Source: Lyngbya sp. CCAP 1446/10
GTDB lineage: Bacteria > Cyanobacteriota > Cyanobacteriia > Cyanobacteriales > Microcoleaceae
Length of the DNA: 64,000 nucleotides
Reading direction: 5' to 3'
Assembly: GCF_026130175.1 (NCBI RefSeq)
Contig: NZ_JAIGNI010000013.1
Span: 48,394 to 112,393 of the forward strand
The position numbers were made by a program, and so were the translations under genes. Below the pieces are notes generated by a model, which saw nothing but the letters and a program-made list of their open reading frames with translations, made no database searches and had not been told where the DNA came from. This document shows, one piece after another, positions 25,516-33,853 of the stretch. Within the stretch, counting starts at the first letter, position 1. Every line of letters starts with the position of its first letter.

Positions 25516-25920
25516 ATGTCTATTACTCCCTTGATCCACAAAGTTATCGGCGTTGCTGTGATCTGGAATGACCGACAACAAATTTTGATTGACAAGCGCC
25601 GACAACACGGACTGCACGGCGGTTTTTGGGAGTTTCCGGGCGGTAAAGTAGAGCCTGGGGAAACCGTCGAAGCTTGCATACAACGGGAAATTATGGAGGA
25701 GTTGGGGATTGTCGTCGAAGTGGGCGATCGCCTGATTACAATTGACCACGACTATACTAAATTTACAGTTAGGCTCTACGTCCACCACTGCCGCCACGTC
25801 AGCGGGGAACCGCAAACGATCGAATGCGATGAAATTCGCTGGGTAACACTCGACGAAATTGACCAGTTTACTTTTCCCAAAGCCAACGAACAGATTATCG
25901 CTGCACTGCGATCGAGTTGA
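25516..25920 (+). CDS. mutT: MutT, 8-oxo-dGTP diphosphatase (Nudix)
   Basis: Sanitises the nucleotide pool by hydrolysing 8-oxo-dGTP to its monophosphate. The 134-residue product has the full Nudix box GGKVEPGETVEACIQREIME followed by ELGI, preceded by GLHGGFWEFPGG, the MutT-specific context. The start ATG comes directly after ATTACCAATTAGCA minisatellite DNA (25466-25506), so no ordinary Shine-Dalgarno is visible. The C-terminus VTLDEIDQFTFPKANEQIIA is the usual MutT ending. It could be another Nudix hydrolase with broader activity, but length and box favour MutT. Confidence 0.88.
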   Translation: MSITPLIHKVIGVAVIWNDRQQILIDKRRQHGLHGGFWEFPGGKVEPGETVEACIQREIMEELGIVVEVGDRLITIDHDYTKFTVRLYVHHCRHVSGEPQTIECDEIRWVTLDEIDQFTFPKANEQIIAALRSS

Positions 25921-25924
25921 ACTG

Positions 25925-26090
25925 TATAGCAGAAGGAAGAAGGAAGAAGGAAGAAGGAAGAAGGAAGAAGGAAGAAGAAGGAAGAAGGAAGAAGGAAGAA
26001 GGAAGAAGGAAGAAGGAAGAAGCAATAAAAGGAATAAAAGCAAGGGTTTTAGCAATTAAGAACGTCCTAACCGTCGGGCGCGGTTGCTAC
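25925..26090 (+). mobile_element. TATAGCA-ended composite repeat, diverged copy C
   Basis: A 166 bp unit bounded by TATAGCAG and GTTGCTAC. Its interior is mostly a 7 bp minisatellite, GGAAGAA repeated about a dozen times (25931-26021). Its 3' end GTCCTAACCGTCGGGCGCGG then TTGCTAC aligns with the core end GTCCTCACCGATGTGGCGGT then TGCTATA of copy B. It is followed by a GTCAACTGACAACT minisatellite up to 26128. Confidence 0.5.
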
Positions 26091-26131
26091 TGTCAACTGA
26101 CAACTGTTAACTGACAACTGACAGTTAACTT

Positions 26132-27370
26132 TTATTTTTGGACGGGCAGAGTAAAGTGAAAACAAGTGCCTCGATCGGGTACAGAGTCTACCCAAATTTG
26201 ACCGTAGTGGGCGCGGATAATGCCTTGACACAGAGACAGTCCAATGCCGTAACCGTCTTTTGATTTATCTCGCTGCAAGCGAAAGCTATCTTCAAAAATG
26301 CTCGTGCAATCTTCTTCAGGAATTCCCGGGCCACTGTTGCAAATGCTGACTTGAATTTTGTAAGCGGTACGGTGAAGAATTGAAAGATTAACAGTTCCTT
26401 GCTCTGGCGTGTACTTGCTGGCGTTGTCGAGTAGGTTGGTAATCACTTGTTTCATGCGATCGGGATCGGCATAAACCAAGGGCAAATCTGTGGGAATGTC
26501 TGTTTCCAAGTTGAGACTTTTCGCCTGAAATTTGTCTTGAAATTGCAGGATTACATCTTGACAAATCGCCCCCAGTTCGATTTTTTTTGGTTGAATGTGG
26601 AGTTGAGCGTTTGTACCTCGCGCTGCTTCCAGGATATCTGTAATCATGCGATCGACAATGCGGATTTGGCGACGGGCTTGTTTCATCAAATGAGCCGCCA
26701 GAGTCGGTGTCAAACGAGACTTTTGCCCCTCCTTCACCTTCTGATTTGACTCCAAAGTCTCCAAAGCCAAAGATGCGGCCGTCAAGGGATTACGCAAATC
26801 GTGAGCCAGCATCGCAATAATCCGGTCTTTCAACTGCAACTGCTCTTGCAGGTGTTCTTTTTCCTGTTTGAGCCGAAAAACTTCATCCGCAAGCTGTACG
26901 AGCTCGGTGGCGGAAGCAACGGAATAGATTGGTTTTGGGTCTGCCTGAGCTACCGCCAGAGCTAGGGCCGACTGCTGCTGGGCTGTGTATTCTTCTACAG
27001 AACGCTTCCAGCGGGGCCACGAGTGTTCGAGTTGGGCGATCAAATTGCTGCCGGCGAGAGTTTGTCGCGGTTCAGGATGAATTTTGAGCAGCGAGGGAGT
27101 GGCTACAAGTTTAAAGTGTTCGGCTAAATCAGGCTGTTCTCCTACATCGATGACTTGAAGCTCAAAGTCGCACTCTGCCTTCAAATCCTGTAGGGACTTG
27201 CGGATGTGTCTGGTCTTTTCCCTAGAAGAGGGACGCTTGTCTACGAACAGCAAAAGCTGTAAAAGCGGTGCAGGATTGGCCGGCTGTTCGGGAGAACAGT
27301 CGGTGTCGCTGGTGCCGGATGTCGGATGGACGCTGTTGAGCTTTTCGATCTGGTGAAAATAATTGACCAT
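26132..27370 (-). CDS. sasA: SasA, circadian output histidine kinase
   Basis: Sensor kinase that binds KaiC through a KaiB-like domain and phosphorylates RpaA to drive circadian transcription. The 412-residue product has the N-terminal KaiB/thioredoxin-like domain at about 32-125 ([20 protein letters not shown], with [19 protein letters not shown]), a linker, then the kinase. The phospho-His is in [20 protein letters not shown] (about 194-213), the N box is [17 protein letters not shown], and the G boxes are [10 protein letters not shown] and [14 protein letters not shown]. The N-terminal 30 residues are longer than usual, so an internal start is possible. rpaA is not in the window. Confidence 0.95.
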   Translation of the reverse strand: MVNYFHQIEKLNSVHPTSGTSDTDCSPEQPANPAPLLQLLLFVDKRPSSREKTRHIRKSLQDLKAECDFELQVIDVGEQPDLAEHFKLVATPSLLKIHPEPRQTLAGSNLIAQLEHSWPRWKRSVEEYTAQQQSALALAVAQADPKPIYSVASATELVQLADEVFRLKQEKEHLQEQLQLKDRIIAMLAHDLRNPLTAASLALETLESNQKVKEGQKSRLTPTLAAHLMKQARRQIRIVDRMITDILEAARGTNAQLHIQPKKIELGAICQDVILQFQDKFQAKSLNLETDIPTDLPLVYADPDRMKQVITNLLDNASKYTPEQGTVNLSILHRTAYKIQVSICNSGPGIPEEDCTSIFEDSFRLQRDKSKDGYGIGLSLCQGIIRAHYGQIWVDSVPDRGTCFHFTLPVQK

Positions 27371-27458
27371 TGCCGAGCCGAGTTATTTCACTTCTACTTT
27401 AATTTAATACTTCCTTTAGATTTATGCTATTGTCCGATGATTTCATTACGGCGGGCGA

Positions 27459-29147
27459 ATGGTATTTTTGAACTGGAAGAAAAATGAGTCGCTGCGGGTG
27501 GTGGTTCAAGTGGCGATCGCCTTTTTTGTGCTATGCCTATTGCTGACACTGCATCGCTACTACAACTTTTACGCTACATACGACCAAGGTATTTTCAATC
27601 AACTTTTTTGGAATGGCACTCGTGGTCACTTGTTTGAGAGTTCCCTCTCTTCGGCTTTGTCCACCAATGTCGTTCATCACAACGAACTCCCGGAAGTGTC
27701 TTATCACCGGCTGGGGCAGCATTTCACCCCAGCGCTAATGCTGTGGCTGCCAATTTACTCGCTGTTTCCCTCGCCTGTCACTTTGACGGTGTTACAGGTG
27801 ACTTTAATTACGGCGGCGGGAGGAGTGCTCTATGCTCTCGCCAGACACTATCTGGAACCACGGTTGTCAGCGACAATTGTTGTCAGCTATTACTGTGCTA
27901 ACGCAGTCATCGGCCCGACTTTGGGCAATTTTCACGATGTTTGTCAAATTCCGCTTTTTGTTTTTAGCTTGCTGCTGGCGATGGAAAAGCGCTGGTGGCC
28001 GTTGTTTGGGATTCTGGCAACTTTAATTTTGGCGGTGCGAGAAGATGGGGGAGTTGTTTTATTTGGCGTGGGAGTTTATCTAATTTTGAGCCGACGCTAT
28101 CCTCTAACTGGCTTGGCTGTGTGCGCGCTCAGTTTTGGTTACATGATCGTTCTGACTAATCTGATTATGCCTTTGTTTTCGGCTGACATATCCCAGCGGT
28201 TTATGATGGAACGCTTCGGCCAATATGCCGATGGGGATGAAGCTTCGACTCTGGAAATTCTTTGGGGAATGGTTAGCAATCCTGGGCGGTTGGTAGGTGA
28301 ACTATTTACGCCGTTTTTTGGTAAGATTAAATACCTACTGGGTCAGTGGTTGCCATTAGCTTTGGTTCCGGCGGTAGCGCCTGCGTCTTGGATGATTGCG
28401 GGATTTCCGCTGCTGAAGCTATTTTCAGCGAAAGGAGAGTCGGTGCTGGCGATTAATATTCGCTATGCGATGACTGTGGTTCCTGGGCTGTTTTATGGGG
28501 CGATCCTGTGGTGGGCCGGGCGCCAAAAGGAAGAGGATAAAATTAAAAGGGGAGAACAAACAATCTTGCGTTTTCCGAATGCCGTTTTGCCTTTCCCTTC
28601 GTCTTCAAAGTTTCGCCGCTTTTGGGGGTTTTGCATCTGCTTATCGCTATTTTTTACCTTCACGTCTAACCCAAATCGGACTTTTTCGTTTATTTTACCG
28701 GATGCGATCGCCCCTTGGGTGCAGGTTCCTCTGATCAGACAGTGGCAGCACGTTTCTCAAGTCCGGCCGCTGTTGGCTGAAATTCCTGCTGATGCTAGCG
28801 TGGCTGCAACGAATACTATTGTGCCGATTTTGTCAAGCCGCCGCGAAATTCTCCGGTTTCCGATGTTTGAACTGCGGAATGATGCTGGGAAAGCGGTGAA
28901 AATGGAATATGTGATTGCCGATATGTGGCAGTTGCAGCAGTATCAGGCTGCGTTTCGCCGGGAACGGGGACAGTTGCAGGCGATCGTCCCGCAGATCGAT
29001 CGACTATCGAAATCGGGCGAGTATGGCATTGTTGGCTTTGAAGACGGCGCGATTTTGATGCGTAAGGGTGCTGTGTCTGACTCTGCATCGGTGGCTGGTT
29101 GGGCTAGTTTTCGCCGTGAATTGGAGCCGATTTTGAAGCAAGGGTAG
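27459..29147 (+). CDS. DUF2079 integral membrane protein
   Basis: A 562-residue polytopic membrane protein. The family signature YDQGIFNQLFWNGTRGHLFE is at about 40-59, with HRLGQHFTPALMLWLPIYSL at about 86-105. About ten hydrophobic segments follow up to residue 415, then a soluble periplasmic-side domain of about 140 residues. The overall plan resembles GT-C glycosyltransferases (PMT/ArnT-like), for which DUF2079 is a proposed relative; acceptor and donor are unknown. AFFVLCLLLTL near residue 20 is the first membrane span. It is divergent from sasA across about 88 bp. Confidence 0.82.
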   Translation: MVFLNWKKNESLRVVVQVAIAFFVLCLLLTLHRYYNFYATYDQGIFNQLFWNGTRGHLFESSLSSALSTNVVHHNELPEVSYHRLGQHFTPALMLWLPIYSLFPSPVTLTVLQVTLITAAGGVLYALARHYLEPRLSATIVVSYYCANAVIGPTLGNFHDVCQIPLFVFSLLLAMEKRWWPLFGILATLILAVREDGGVVLFGVGVYLILSRRYPLTGLAVCALSFGYMIVLTNLIMPLFSADISQRFMMERFGQYADGDEASTLEILWGMVSNPGRLVGELFTPFFGKIKYLLGQWLPLALVPAVAPASWMIAGFPLLKLFSAKGESVLAINIRYAMTVVPGLFYGAILWWAGRQKEEDKIKRGEQTILRFPNAVLPFPSSSKFRRFWGFCICLSLFFTFTSNPNRTFSFILPDAIAPWVQVPLIRQWQHVSQVRPLLAEIPADASVAATNTIVPILSSRREILRFPMFELRNDAGKAVKMEYVIADMWQLQQYQAAFRRERGQLQAIVPQIDRLSKSGEYGIVGFEDGAILMRKGAVSDSASVAGWASFRRELEPILKQG

Positions 29148-29377
29148 CGCTGCGCGATCGCCCGAAACTGACGGTGTAGCCCAAATATTTTAGTTTCGGG
29201 CGATCGAGCAATTGCCTGCAAAAACCCGGTTTCTGCATAATTTTCCGTCCTGGTTGCTGCCAAATGTCAGCCTTCACGCATAAATTTGCGATCTACCAAA
29301 ATTTCAGGCTAGTTATTATACAATAAAGTAGTCAACAATACACATAAAGATTTATAAATTTTTGTGAGGGGGAAAAA

Positions 29378-30565
29378 ATGAAAATTTTGGTATTGGCGTG
29401 GGAGTTTCCTCCCAGAATAGTAGGCGGTATCGCCCGCCACGTATCGGAACTGTATCCAGAATTAGTGAAGCTGGGCCACTCGATTCATTTAATTACAGTA
29501 GAGTTCGGCCACGCGCCGATGTACGAAGTGGTGGAAGGAATACACGTGCATCGGGTGGTTGTGGGACACGCCAGGGACTTTTTTCACTGGGTGGCGAACC
29601 TCAACCAAAGCATGGGCCACCAAGGTGGCAAACTGATGCTGGAAGAAGGCCCCTTCGATCTGATCCACGCTCACGATTGGTTAGTGGGAGATGCGGCGAT
29701 CGCCCTCAAGCATACCTTTAAAGTACCCCTAATTGCCACCATCCACGCCACCGAATACGGGCGATTCAACGGCATCCACAATGACGGACAACGCTACATC
29801 AACTCCAAGGAAAATAGCCTAGCTTACAATTCTTGGCGAGTAATTGTGTGCAGCGATTATATGCGGCGGGAAGCCGAACGGGTACTATCGACTCCCTGGA
29901 ACAAAATAGAGGTAATTTACAATGGAATTAGGTCAGAAAAAAAGCCCCGCAGAAACGAATTTGACGCGATGGGTTTCCGTCGCCAGTTTGCAGCCGATGA
30001 CGAAAAAATAGTTTATTATGTAGGAAGAATTAGCTATGAAAAAGGCATTGCTGTATTTCTGAATGCTGCACCTAAAGTTATTTGGGAAATGGGGGGGAAA
30101 GCCAAAATAGTAATTGTTGGTGGCGGCAATACAGATCATCTCAAACTTTTGGCTTGGAATTTAGGAATTTGGCATAAGTGTTATTTTACGGGCTTCATGT
30201 TTGAGGAACATCTAGACAAATTCCAGACGGTGGCTGACTGCGCGGTTTTCCCCAGTCTTTATGAACCTTTTGGGATTGTGGCGTTAGAAAGCTTTGCTGC
30301 TAGGGTGCCGGTGGTGGTGTCGAATGCGGGCGGCTTGCCGGAGGTGGTGCAGCATACTAAAACTGGCGTTGTTACTGAGGCCAATAATCGGGATTCTTTG
30401 GCTTGGGGAATTTTGGAAGTGCTGAAAAATCCGGGTTACGGGCGGTGGTTGGTTGACAATGCTTATGAAGATTTGGAACGCCGCTTTAGTTGGCCGAAGT
30501 TGGCGATGGAAACTGAGTGGGTCTATCAACGGGTACTGGAGGAAAGGGCAGAAGTTGAATGGTGA
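29378..30565 (+). CDS. GT4-family glycosyltransferase
   Basis: A 395-residue GT-B fold retaining glycosyltransferase. The N-terminus MKILVLAWEFPPRIVGGIAR with GGIARHVSELYPELVKLGH is the acceptor-side loop of glycogen-synthase-like GT4 enzymes. Other blocks are DLIHAHDWLVGDAAIALKH, VIYNGI, YYVGRISYEKGIAVFLNAAP, and the donor-binding CAVFPSLYEPFGIVALESFA then ARVPVVVSNAGGLPEVV with its E-x7-E motif. It may act in exopolysaccharide or glycolipid synthesis. A ribosome binding site, GAGGGGG, lies about 7 bp upstream of the ATG. It could also be a starch/glycogen-synthase-like enzyme; substrate is unknown. Confidence 0.88.
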   Translation: MKILVLAWEFPPRIVGGIARHVSELYPELVKLGHSIHLITVEFGHAPMYEVVEGIHVHRVVVGHARDFFHWVANLNQSMGHQGGKLMLEEGPFDLIHAHDWLVGDAAIALKHTFKVPLIATIHATEYGRFNGIHNDGQRYINSKENSLAYNSWRVIVCSDYMRREAERVLSTPWNKIEVIYNGIRSEKKPRRNEFDAMGFRRQFAADDEKIVYYVGRISYEKGIAVFLNAAPKVIWEMGGKAKIVIVGGGNTDHLKLLAWNLGIWHKCYFTGFMFEEHLDKFQTVADCAVFPSLYEPFGIVALESFAARVPVVVSNAGGLPEVVQHTKTGVVTEANNRDSLAWGILEVLKNPGYGRWLVDNAYEDLERRFSWPKLAMETEWVYQRVLEERAEVEW

Positions 30566-30629
30566 AACTGACAGTGGACAGTTGATAGTTGACAGTTGAC
30601 AGTGGGAGATATGGCAATTCTCAAGTTAG

Positions 30630-30697
30630 TGAATTGGTAATGGGTAATGGGTAATTGGTAATTGGTAATTGGTAATTGGTAATTGGTAATCATAAAG
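30630..30697 (-). repeat. ATTACCAATT minisatellite
   Basis: Repeats of TAATTGGTAATTGG and TAATGGGTAATGGG, the reverse complement of the ATTACCAATTAGCA run that follows copy A at 25466-25506. It sits at the same end of element copy B, so the two halves travel together. Confidence 0.65.
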
Positions 30698-30825
30698 TAT
30701 AGCAACCGCCACATCGGTGAGGACATAAATAACTTCATGAATAGAGCCGATACCCGTACTGCATTAATGGTTTGATTCCCGTTATGCAACTGTCCACTGT
30801 CAACTGTCCACTGTCCACTGCTATA
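30698..30825 (-). mobile_element. TATAGCA-ended composite repeat, copy B
   Basis: A 128 bp unit on the reverse strand bounded by TATAGCAG (30825) and TTGCTATA (30698). Order on its own strand: GTGGACAGTTGACAG minisatellite, AATCAAACCATTAATGC, then CTCTATTCATGAAGTTATTT followed by ATGTCCTCACCGATGTGGCG. The core matches copy A closely, including the 27 bp around the TATTCATGA.GTTATTTATG segment. Together with another GTTGACAG run at 30568-30602, the whole 30568-30825 interval is strongly palindromic. Confidence 0.65.
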
Positions 30826-30842
30826 CAAAGGGAATTTGCATC

Positions 30843-32087
30843 TTGAATATTTTTAGGGACATAGAACCCCAACGCAAACGCAGCTTGCTGATTTTATTTA
30901 CCGCAGGCTTGCTATTCTGGTGTAGTTTGGCTTCGCTGCTGCCAACTTTGCCACTTTATGTTCAATCTGTGGGCGGTACAAAACAGCAAATTGGCTTTGT
31001 GATGGGTGCATTTGCGATCGGGCTTTTGCTATCGAGACCACAGTTGGGTAAAATAGCCGACAGCCGGGGGCGAAAACAAGTTTTGCTGCTAGGCGTGTCA
31101 GTGGCTGCACTTGCCCCCATCGGCTACGTGTTCGCTCAATCTGTCCCCTTACTGTTAGTTCTTCGGGCTTTTCATGGGATTAGTATCGCCGCTTTTACTA
31201 CAGCTTACAGTGCTTTGGTCACAGATTTGTCGCCACCAGGAAAGCGGGGCGAATTAATCGGTTATATGAGTTTGGTAAGTCCTATCGGTTTGGCATTTGG
31301 TCCGGCGATTGGTGGATTTGTGCAAGCTGGGGTTGGTTATTCAGCTTTGTTTGCGATGTCGGCGGCTTTCGCCACAATAGCTTTATTTATTACCACCAAA
31401 ATTGCGGAACCAAATTTTGCTGAGTTAACAAAGTATGACTCGCTATCTGAGGACAAAAATACCCAAAAATACTGGCAAATGCTGTGGAATCCCAGGGTGA
31501 GGATTCCGGCTTTGGTGTTATTGCTGGTTGGTTTGATATTTGGAACTTTGAGCACTTTCATGCCTTTGTTTATCCAAGAAACTCAGGTTAATTTGAATCC
31601 GGGATTATTTTATTCTACCGCGGCTGTGGCTAGTTTCGGTGTGCGGTTGTTGACGGGGCGGGCTTCGGACAAATACGGGCGCGGTTTGTTTATTTCTGGC
31701 GGCTTAATCTGTTATTCTGTGTCGATGTTATTGTTGTATTTTGCTAATACCAGCAATGCTTTTTTACTGGCAGCTTTGTTTGAAGGTACGGCGGGCGGTA
31801 CTGTTATGCCGATGATGGTGACGCTGATGTCAGACAGGTGCGAACCTCAAGAAAGAGGCAGATTGTTTTCGCTTTGTATTGGCGGATTTGATTTGGGGAT
31901 TGCGCTGGCTGGCCCGACTTTGGGCTTTGTGGCTGAACAAGTCGGTTACAGAAATATGTTTGGTTTGGCTGCGGGACTTGCTGTCTTGGCTTTGTTGATT
32001 TTCACTACTCGGTGTAGCAAGGATTTGTCTCATTCGATGAGATTTGCGATCGGGCGTGGCAAAGATGTTTATGCTTTGAATGAGTGA
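30843..32087 (+). CDS. Major facilitator superfamily transporter
   Basis: A 414-residue inner-membrane transporter with 12 predicted helices. The TTG codon at 30843 is the most likely start (NIFRDIEPQRKRSLLILFTA after it). The intracellular loop 2-3 motif is GKIADSRGRKQVLL and the second-half counterpart is GRASDKYGRGLFIS, both diagnostic for MFS drug/metabolite exporters. YSALVTDLSPPGKRGELIGY is the conserved loop after helix 4. No substrate can be assigned. It starts just after repeat copy B with no clear ribosome binding site. Confidence 0.88.
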   Translation: MNIFRDIEPQRKRSLLILFTAGLLFWCSLASLLPTLPLYVQSVGGTKQQIGFVMGAFAIGLLLSRPQLGKIADSRGRKQVLLLGVSVAALAPIGYVFAQSVPLLLVLRAFHGISIAAFTTAYSALVTDLSPPGKRGELIGYMSLVSPIGLAFGPAIGGFVQAGVGYSALFAMSAAFATIALFITTKIAEPNFAELTKYDSLSEDKNTQKYWQMLWNPRVRIPALVLLLVGLIFGTLSTFMPLFIQETQVNLNPGLFYSTAAVASFGVRLLTGRASDKYGRGLFISGGLICYSVSMLLLYFANTSNAFLLAALFEGTAGGTVMPMMVTLMSDRCEPQERGRLFSLCIGGFDLGIALAGPTLGFVAEQVGYRNMFGLAAGLAVLALLIFTTRCSKDLSHSMRFAIGRGKDVYALNE

Positions 32088-32089
32088 CA

Positions 32090-32155
32090 GGATGGGGACG
32101 GGCTCTCCGGCCCATCCCACAAAAATCTTGTTTCTTCGGGCATCTTGCCCATCCT
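32090..32155. repeat. GGACGGG-family palindromic repeat
   Basis: GATGGGGACGGGCTCTCCGG with CCCATCCCACAAAAAT and, downstream, TTCGGGCATCTTGCCCATCC. It is related to the repeats at 311-364 and 36493-36560. It starts just after the MFS stop. A different dispersed repeat (32223-32258) lies a little further on. Confidence 0.55.
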
Positions 32156-32222
32156 AGCTATTTTTGCAATCTTGTCTATTGTCCGATACAGTTTAGATCA
32201 GACCGTCAAGCGAGTAAAAGCA

Positions 32223-32258
32223 ATGTGAAAAATAGACTCTGCGATTGCTTCGTTCCTC
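32223..32258 (+). repeat. Dispersed 36 bp repeat, first copy
   Basis: ATGTGAAAAATAGACTCTGC then GATTGCTTCGTTCCTC. The second copy, differing at one position, is at 35648-35683. Confidence 0.7.
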
Positions 32259-32325
32259 TCTGCGGACAATTCTAACTGAAAAGTATTGGTCTATTGTCGA
32301 TCGCACTTTGCAATTTTAAACAACA

Positions 32326-32355
32326 ACGCACCCTACAAAATATTGTAGGATGCGT
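32326..32355. repeat. GTAGGGTGCGTC-family short palindrome
   Basis: ACGCACCCTACAA and TTGTAGGATGCGT are separated by only 4 bp. It is the shortest member of the family at 1093-1156 and 17477-17538, here 13 bp downstream (in transcription sense) of tRNA-Arg. Confidence 0.65.
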
Positions 32356-32367
32356 CGCTTTTGATAA

Positions 32368-32441
32368 TGGGCTTGGAGGGATTCGAACCCCCGACCTCAT
32401 GGTTCGTAGCCATGCACTCTATCCAACTAAGCTACAAGCCC
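32368..32441 (-). tRNA. tRNA-Arg (anticodon ACG)
   Basis: On the reverse strand the acceptor stem GGGCTTG pairs with CAAGCCC. The D arm is TAGCTTAGTTGGATAGAG, the anticodon stem CATGG/CCATG closes the loop CTACGAA (anticodon ACG, read as ICG), and the T arm is GGGGGTTCGAATCCCTC. No CCA is encoded. Cloverleaf is complete. Confidence 0.95.
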
Positions 32442-32546
32442 GTGTTGTTTTTACTGTTGCTTTAAGAGTTAAAATTTCAGATTTAATCTAAAATTGAACA
32501 ATCTCTGTCCCGCACAGAATCTAACACTAACACCATTCTCAAAATA

Positions 32547-33068
32547 ATGCAAGACATTTCCGAAACTTTTTCTAAATTGCCCGATCGCGCGCAGCTAACT
32601 CACCTCGACAACAGCGGGGAAGCTCAAATGGTGGACGTTTCGGCAAAAGTGGCAACTGTGCGGCAAGCTGTGGCTGCGGCGCGGGTGCGGATGCTGCCGG
32701 AGACATTCGCTGCGATTGAAGCCGGGAATGCGCCGAAAGGTGATGTGTTGGGTACTGCAAGGCTGGCTGGAATTATGGCCGCGAAGCAGACGGCGAATTT
32801 GATTCCTCTGTGTCACCCTTTGCCCATTAGCAGCGTGGAAGTGCAGGTGATTCCGGATGCTGGGTTGCCGGGATATCAAATTCGGGCGACGGTGAAAATT
32901 AAGGGGGAAACTGGGGTGGAAATGGAGGCGCTGACGGCGGTTTCGATCGCGGCGCTGACTCTGTACGATATGGCTAAGGCTTTGGAAAAGTCGATCGTCA
33001 TTGAATCGATTCGACTGATCAGCAAAAGTGGTGGCAAGTCAGGAGACTATGAAAATTTAGAGGACTAA
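32547..33068 (+). CDS. moaC: Cyclic pyranopterin monophosphate synthase MoaC
   Basis: Second step of molybdenum cofactor synthesis, converting the MoaA product to cyclic pyranopterin monophosphate. The 173-residue product has [20 protein letters not shown], the catalytic [17 protein letters not shown] (conserved His and Pro) and [20 protein letters not shown] with its conserved Glu-Met-Glu, and it ends [11 protein letters not shown]. All blocks expected for MoaC are intact and its length is normal. No other moa gene is adjacent. The start at ATG 32547 gives the usual short leader before the THLDNSGEA motif. Confidence 0.96.
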   Translation: MQDISETFSKLPDRAQLTHLDNSGEAQMVDVSAKVATVRQAVAAARVRMLPETFAAIEAGNAPKGDVLGTARLAGIMAAKQTANLIPLCHPLPISSVEVQVIPDAGLPGYQIRATVKIKGETGVEMEALTAVSIAALTLYDMAKALEKSIVIESIRLISKSGGKSGDYENLED

Positions 33069-33156
33069 ATTTCCTGTCTTGAGAGGGATGCAGAATTCAA
33101 AAAGCTGCACTTATGATTAAAATAGGCAGAGAACTACTAACATCAAGTGAAAAACT

Positions 33157-33414
33157 ATGCCTCCTCGTTGGCCCCGCAAACCCGATCGCCAAGACCCAGA
33201 GTACCGCCAATTAGACGATCGCATGAATTTTGCGATTCACGTCGGTCTTTTTTCTGCTACCAATTCTGGTTTGTGGTTTGTTCAAAATTTGCAAAAGGCT
33301 GATTGGCCTTGGGCAGTTACAGTAACGGGTGTATGGGCTCTAGTAGTTTTGGCCCACGCGATTTTCATTTTTGCGATCGCCAATTATTCGCCCCTCACCA
33401 AAGATTCTGGCTGA
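33157..33414 (+). CDS. 2TM domain protein
   Basis: An 85-residue protein with two transmembrane helices (about 25-45, FAIHVGLFSATNSGLWFVQN, and 52-75, WAVTVTGVWALVVLAHAIFI) joined by a short loop and preceded by a basic, Arg-rich N-terminus. This is the 2TM family layout, common in cyanobacteria and in membrane-bound sensors. Function unknown. It lies about 90 bp after moaC on the same strand. Confidence 0.75.
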   Translation: MPPRWPRKPDRQDPEYRQLDDRMNFAIHVGLFSATNSGLWFVQNLQKADWPWAVTVTGVWALVVLAHAIFIFAIANYSPLTKDSG

Positions 33415-33475
33415 TGGGAGTTATCGGCGATTTGTTAACTGTTTTGATTGATAACAAATAAGTTTCTTTTTTAAT

Positions 33476-33778
33476 ATGGCTAATACTACGCTGGCGATCG
33501 AATCCTTAGCAGCCGAAATCGGCGAAAATGTCTACATTGACATTGCTAAGTGGCATTTGTATCTGAGAGATGCTCACCTGCATACGGTGGTTGCCGAACA
33601 ACTTTACCCGATGATGGCAGATGGCAATTTAGATGATGACAAAGTTGGACAAGTTTTGCAAGGTATTTCAGTTAAGTTGGGCGGTGGTAAGCGGGAAGTG
33701 CCGCTGGCAGATTTGATTCCGATGCAGTCTCTGGTTCATTTGATGGATGTGCTTGAGGAATTTCAGCGGAAGATGTAA
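33476..33778 (+). CDS. DUF3181 family protein
   Basis: A 100-residue cyanobacterial protein of unknown function. The product starts MANTTLAIESLAAEIGENVY, followed by IDIAKWHLYLRDAHLHTVVA. The family features are the long amphipathic helices and the KLGGGKREVPLADLIP turn. No signal peptide or cofactor motif. It lies 61 bp after the 2TM gene and could be co-transcribed with it. It is widely conserved in cyanobacteria (family knowledge), so it is probably a core gene. Confidence 0.85.
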   Translation: MANTTLAIESLAAEIGENVYIDIAKWHLYLRDAHLHTVVAEQLYPMMADGNLDDDKVGQVLQGISVKLGGGKREVPLADLIPMQSLVHLMDVLEEFQRKM

Positions 33779-33853
33779 AGTAAAGGGCGGGTTTTGTGCG
33801 TGGATTGTGGGCGCTATGTCTGGTATTTCATGCTTAATCCGCCCCCTTAAATT

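Noticed and set aside
25486..26055. A 189-residue reverse ORF starting with repeated LLPSSFF
   Set aside because: It is antisense to mutT and the GGAAGAA minisatellite; low-complexity peptide with no independent support.
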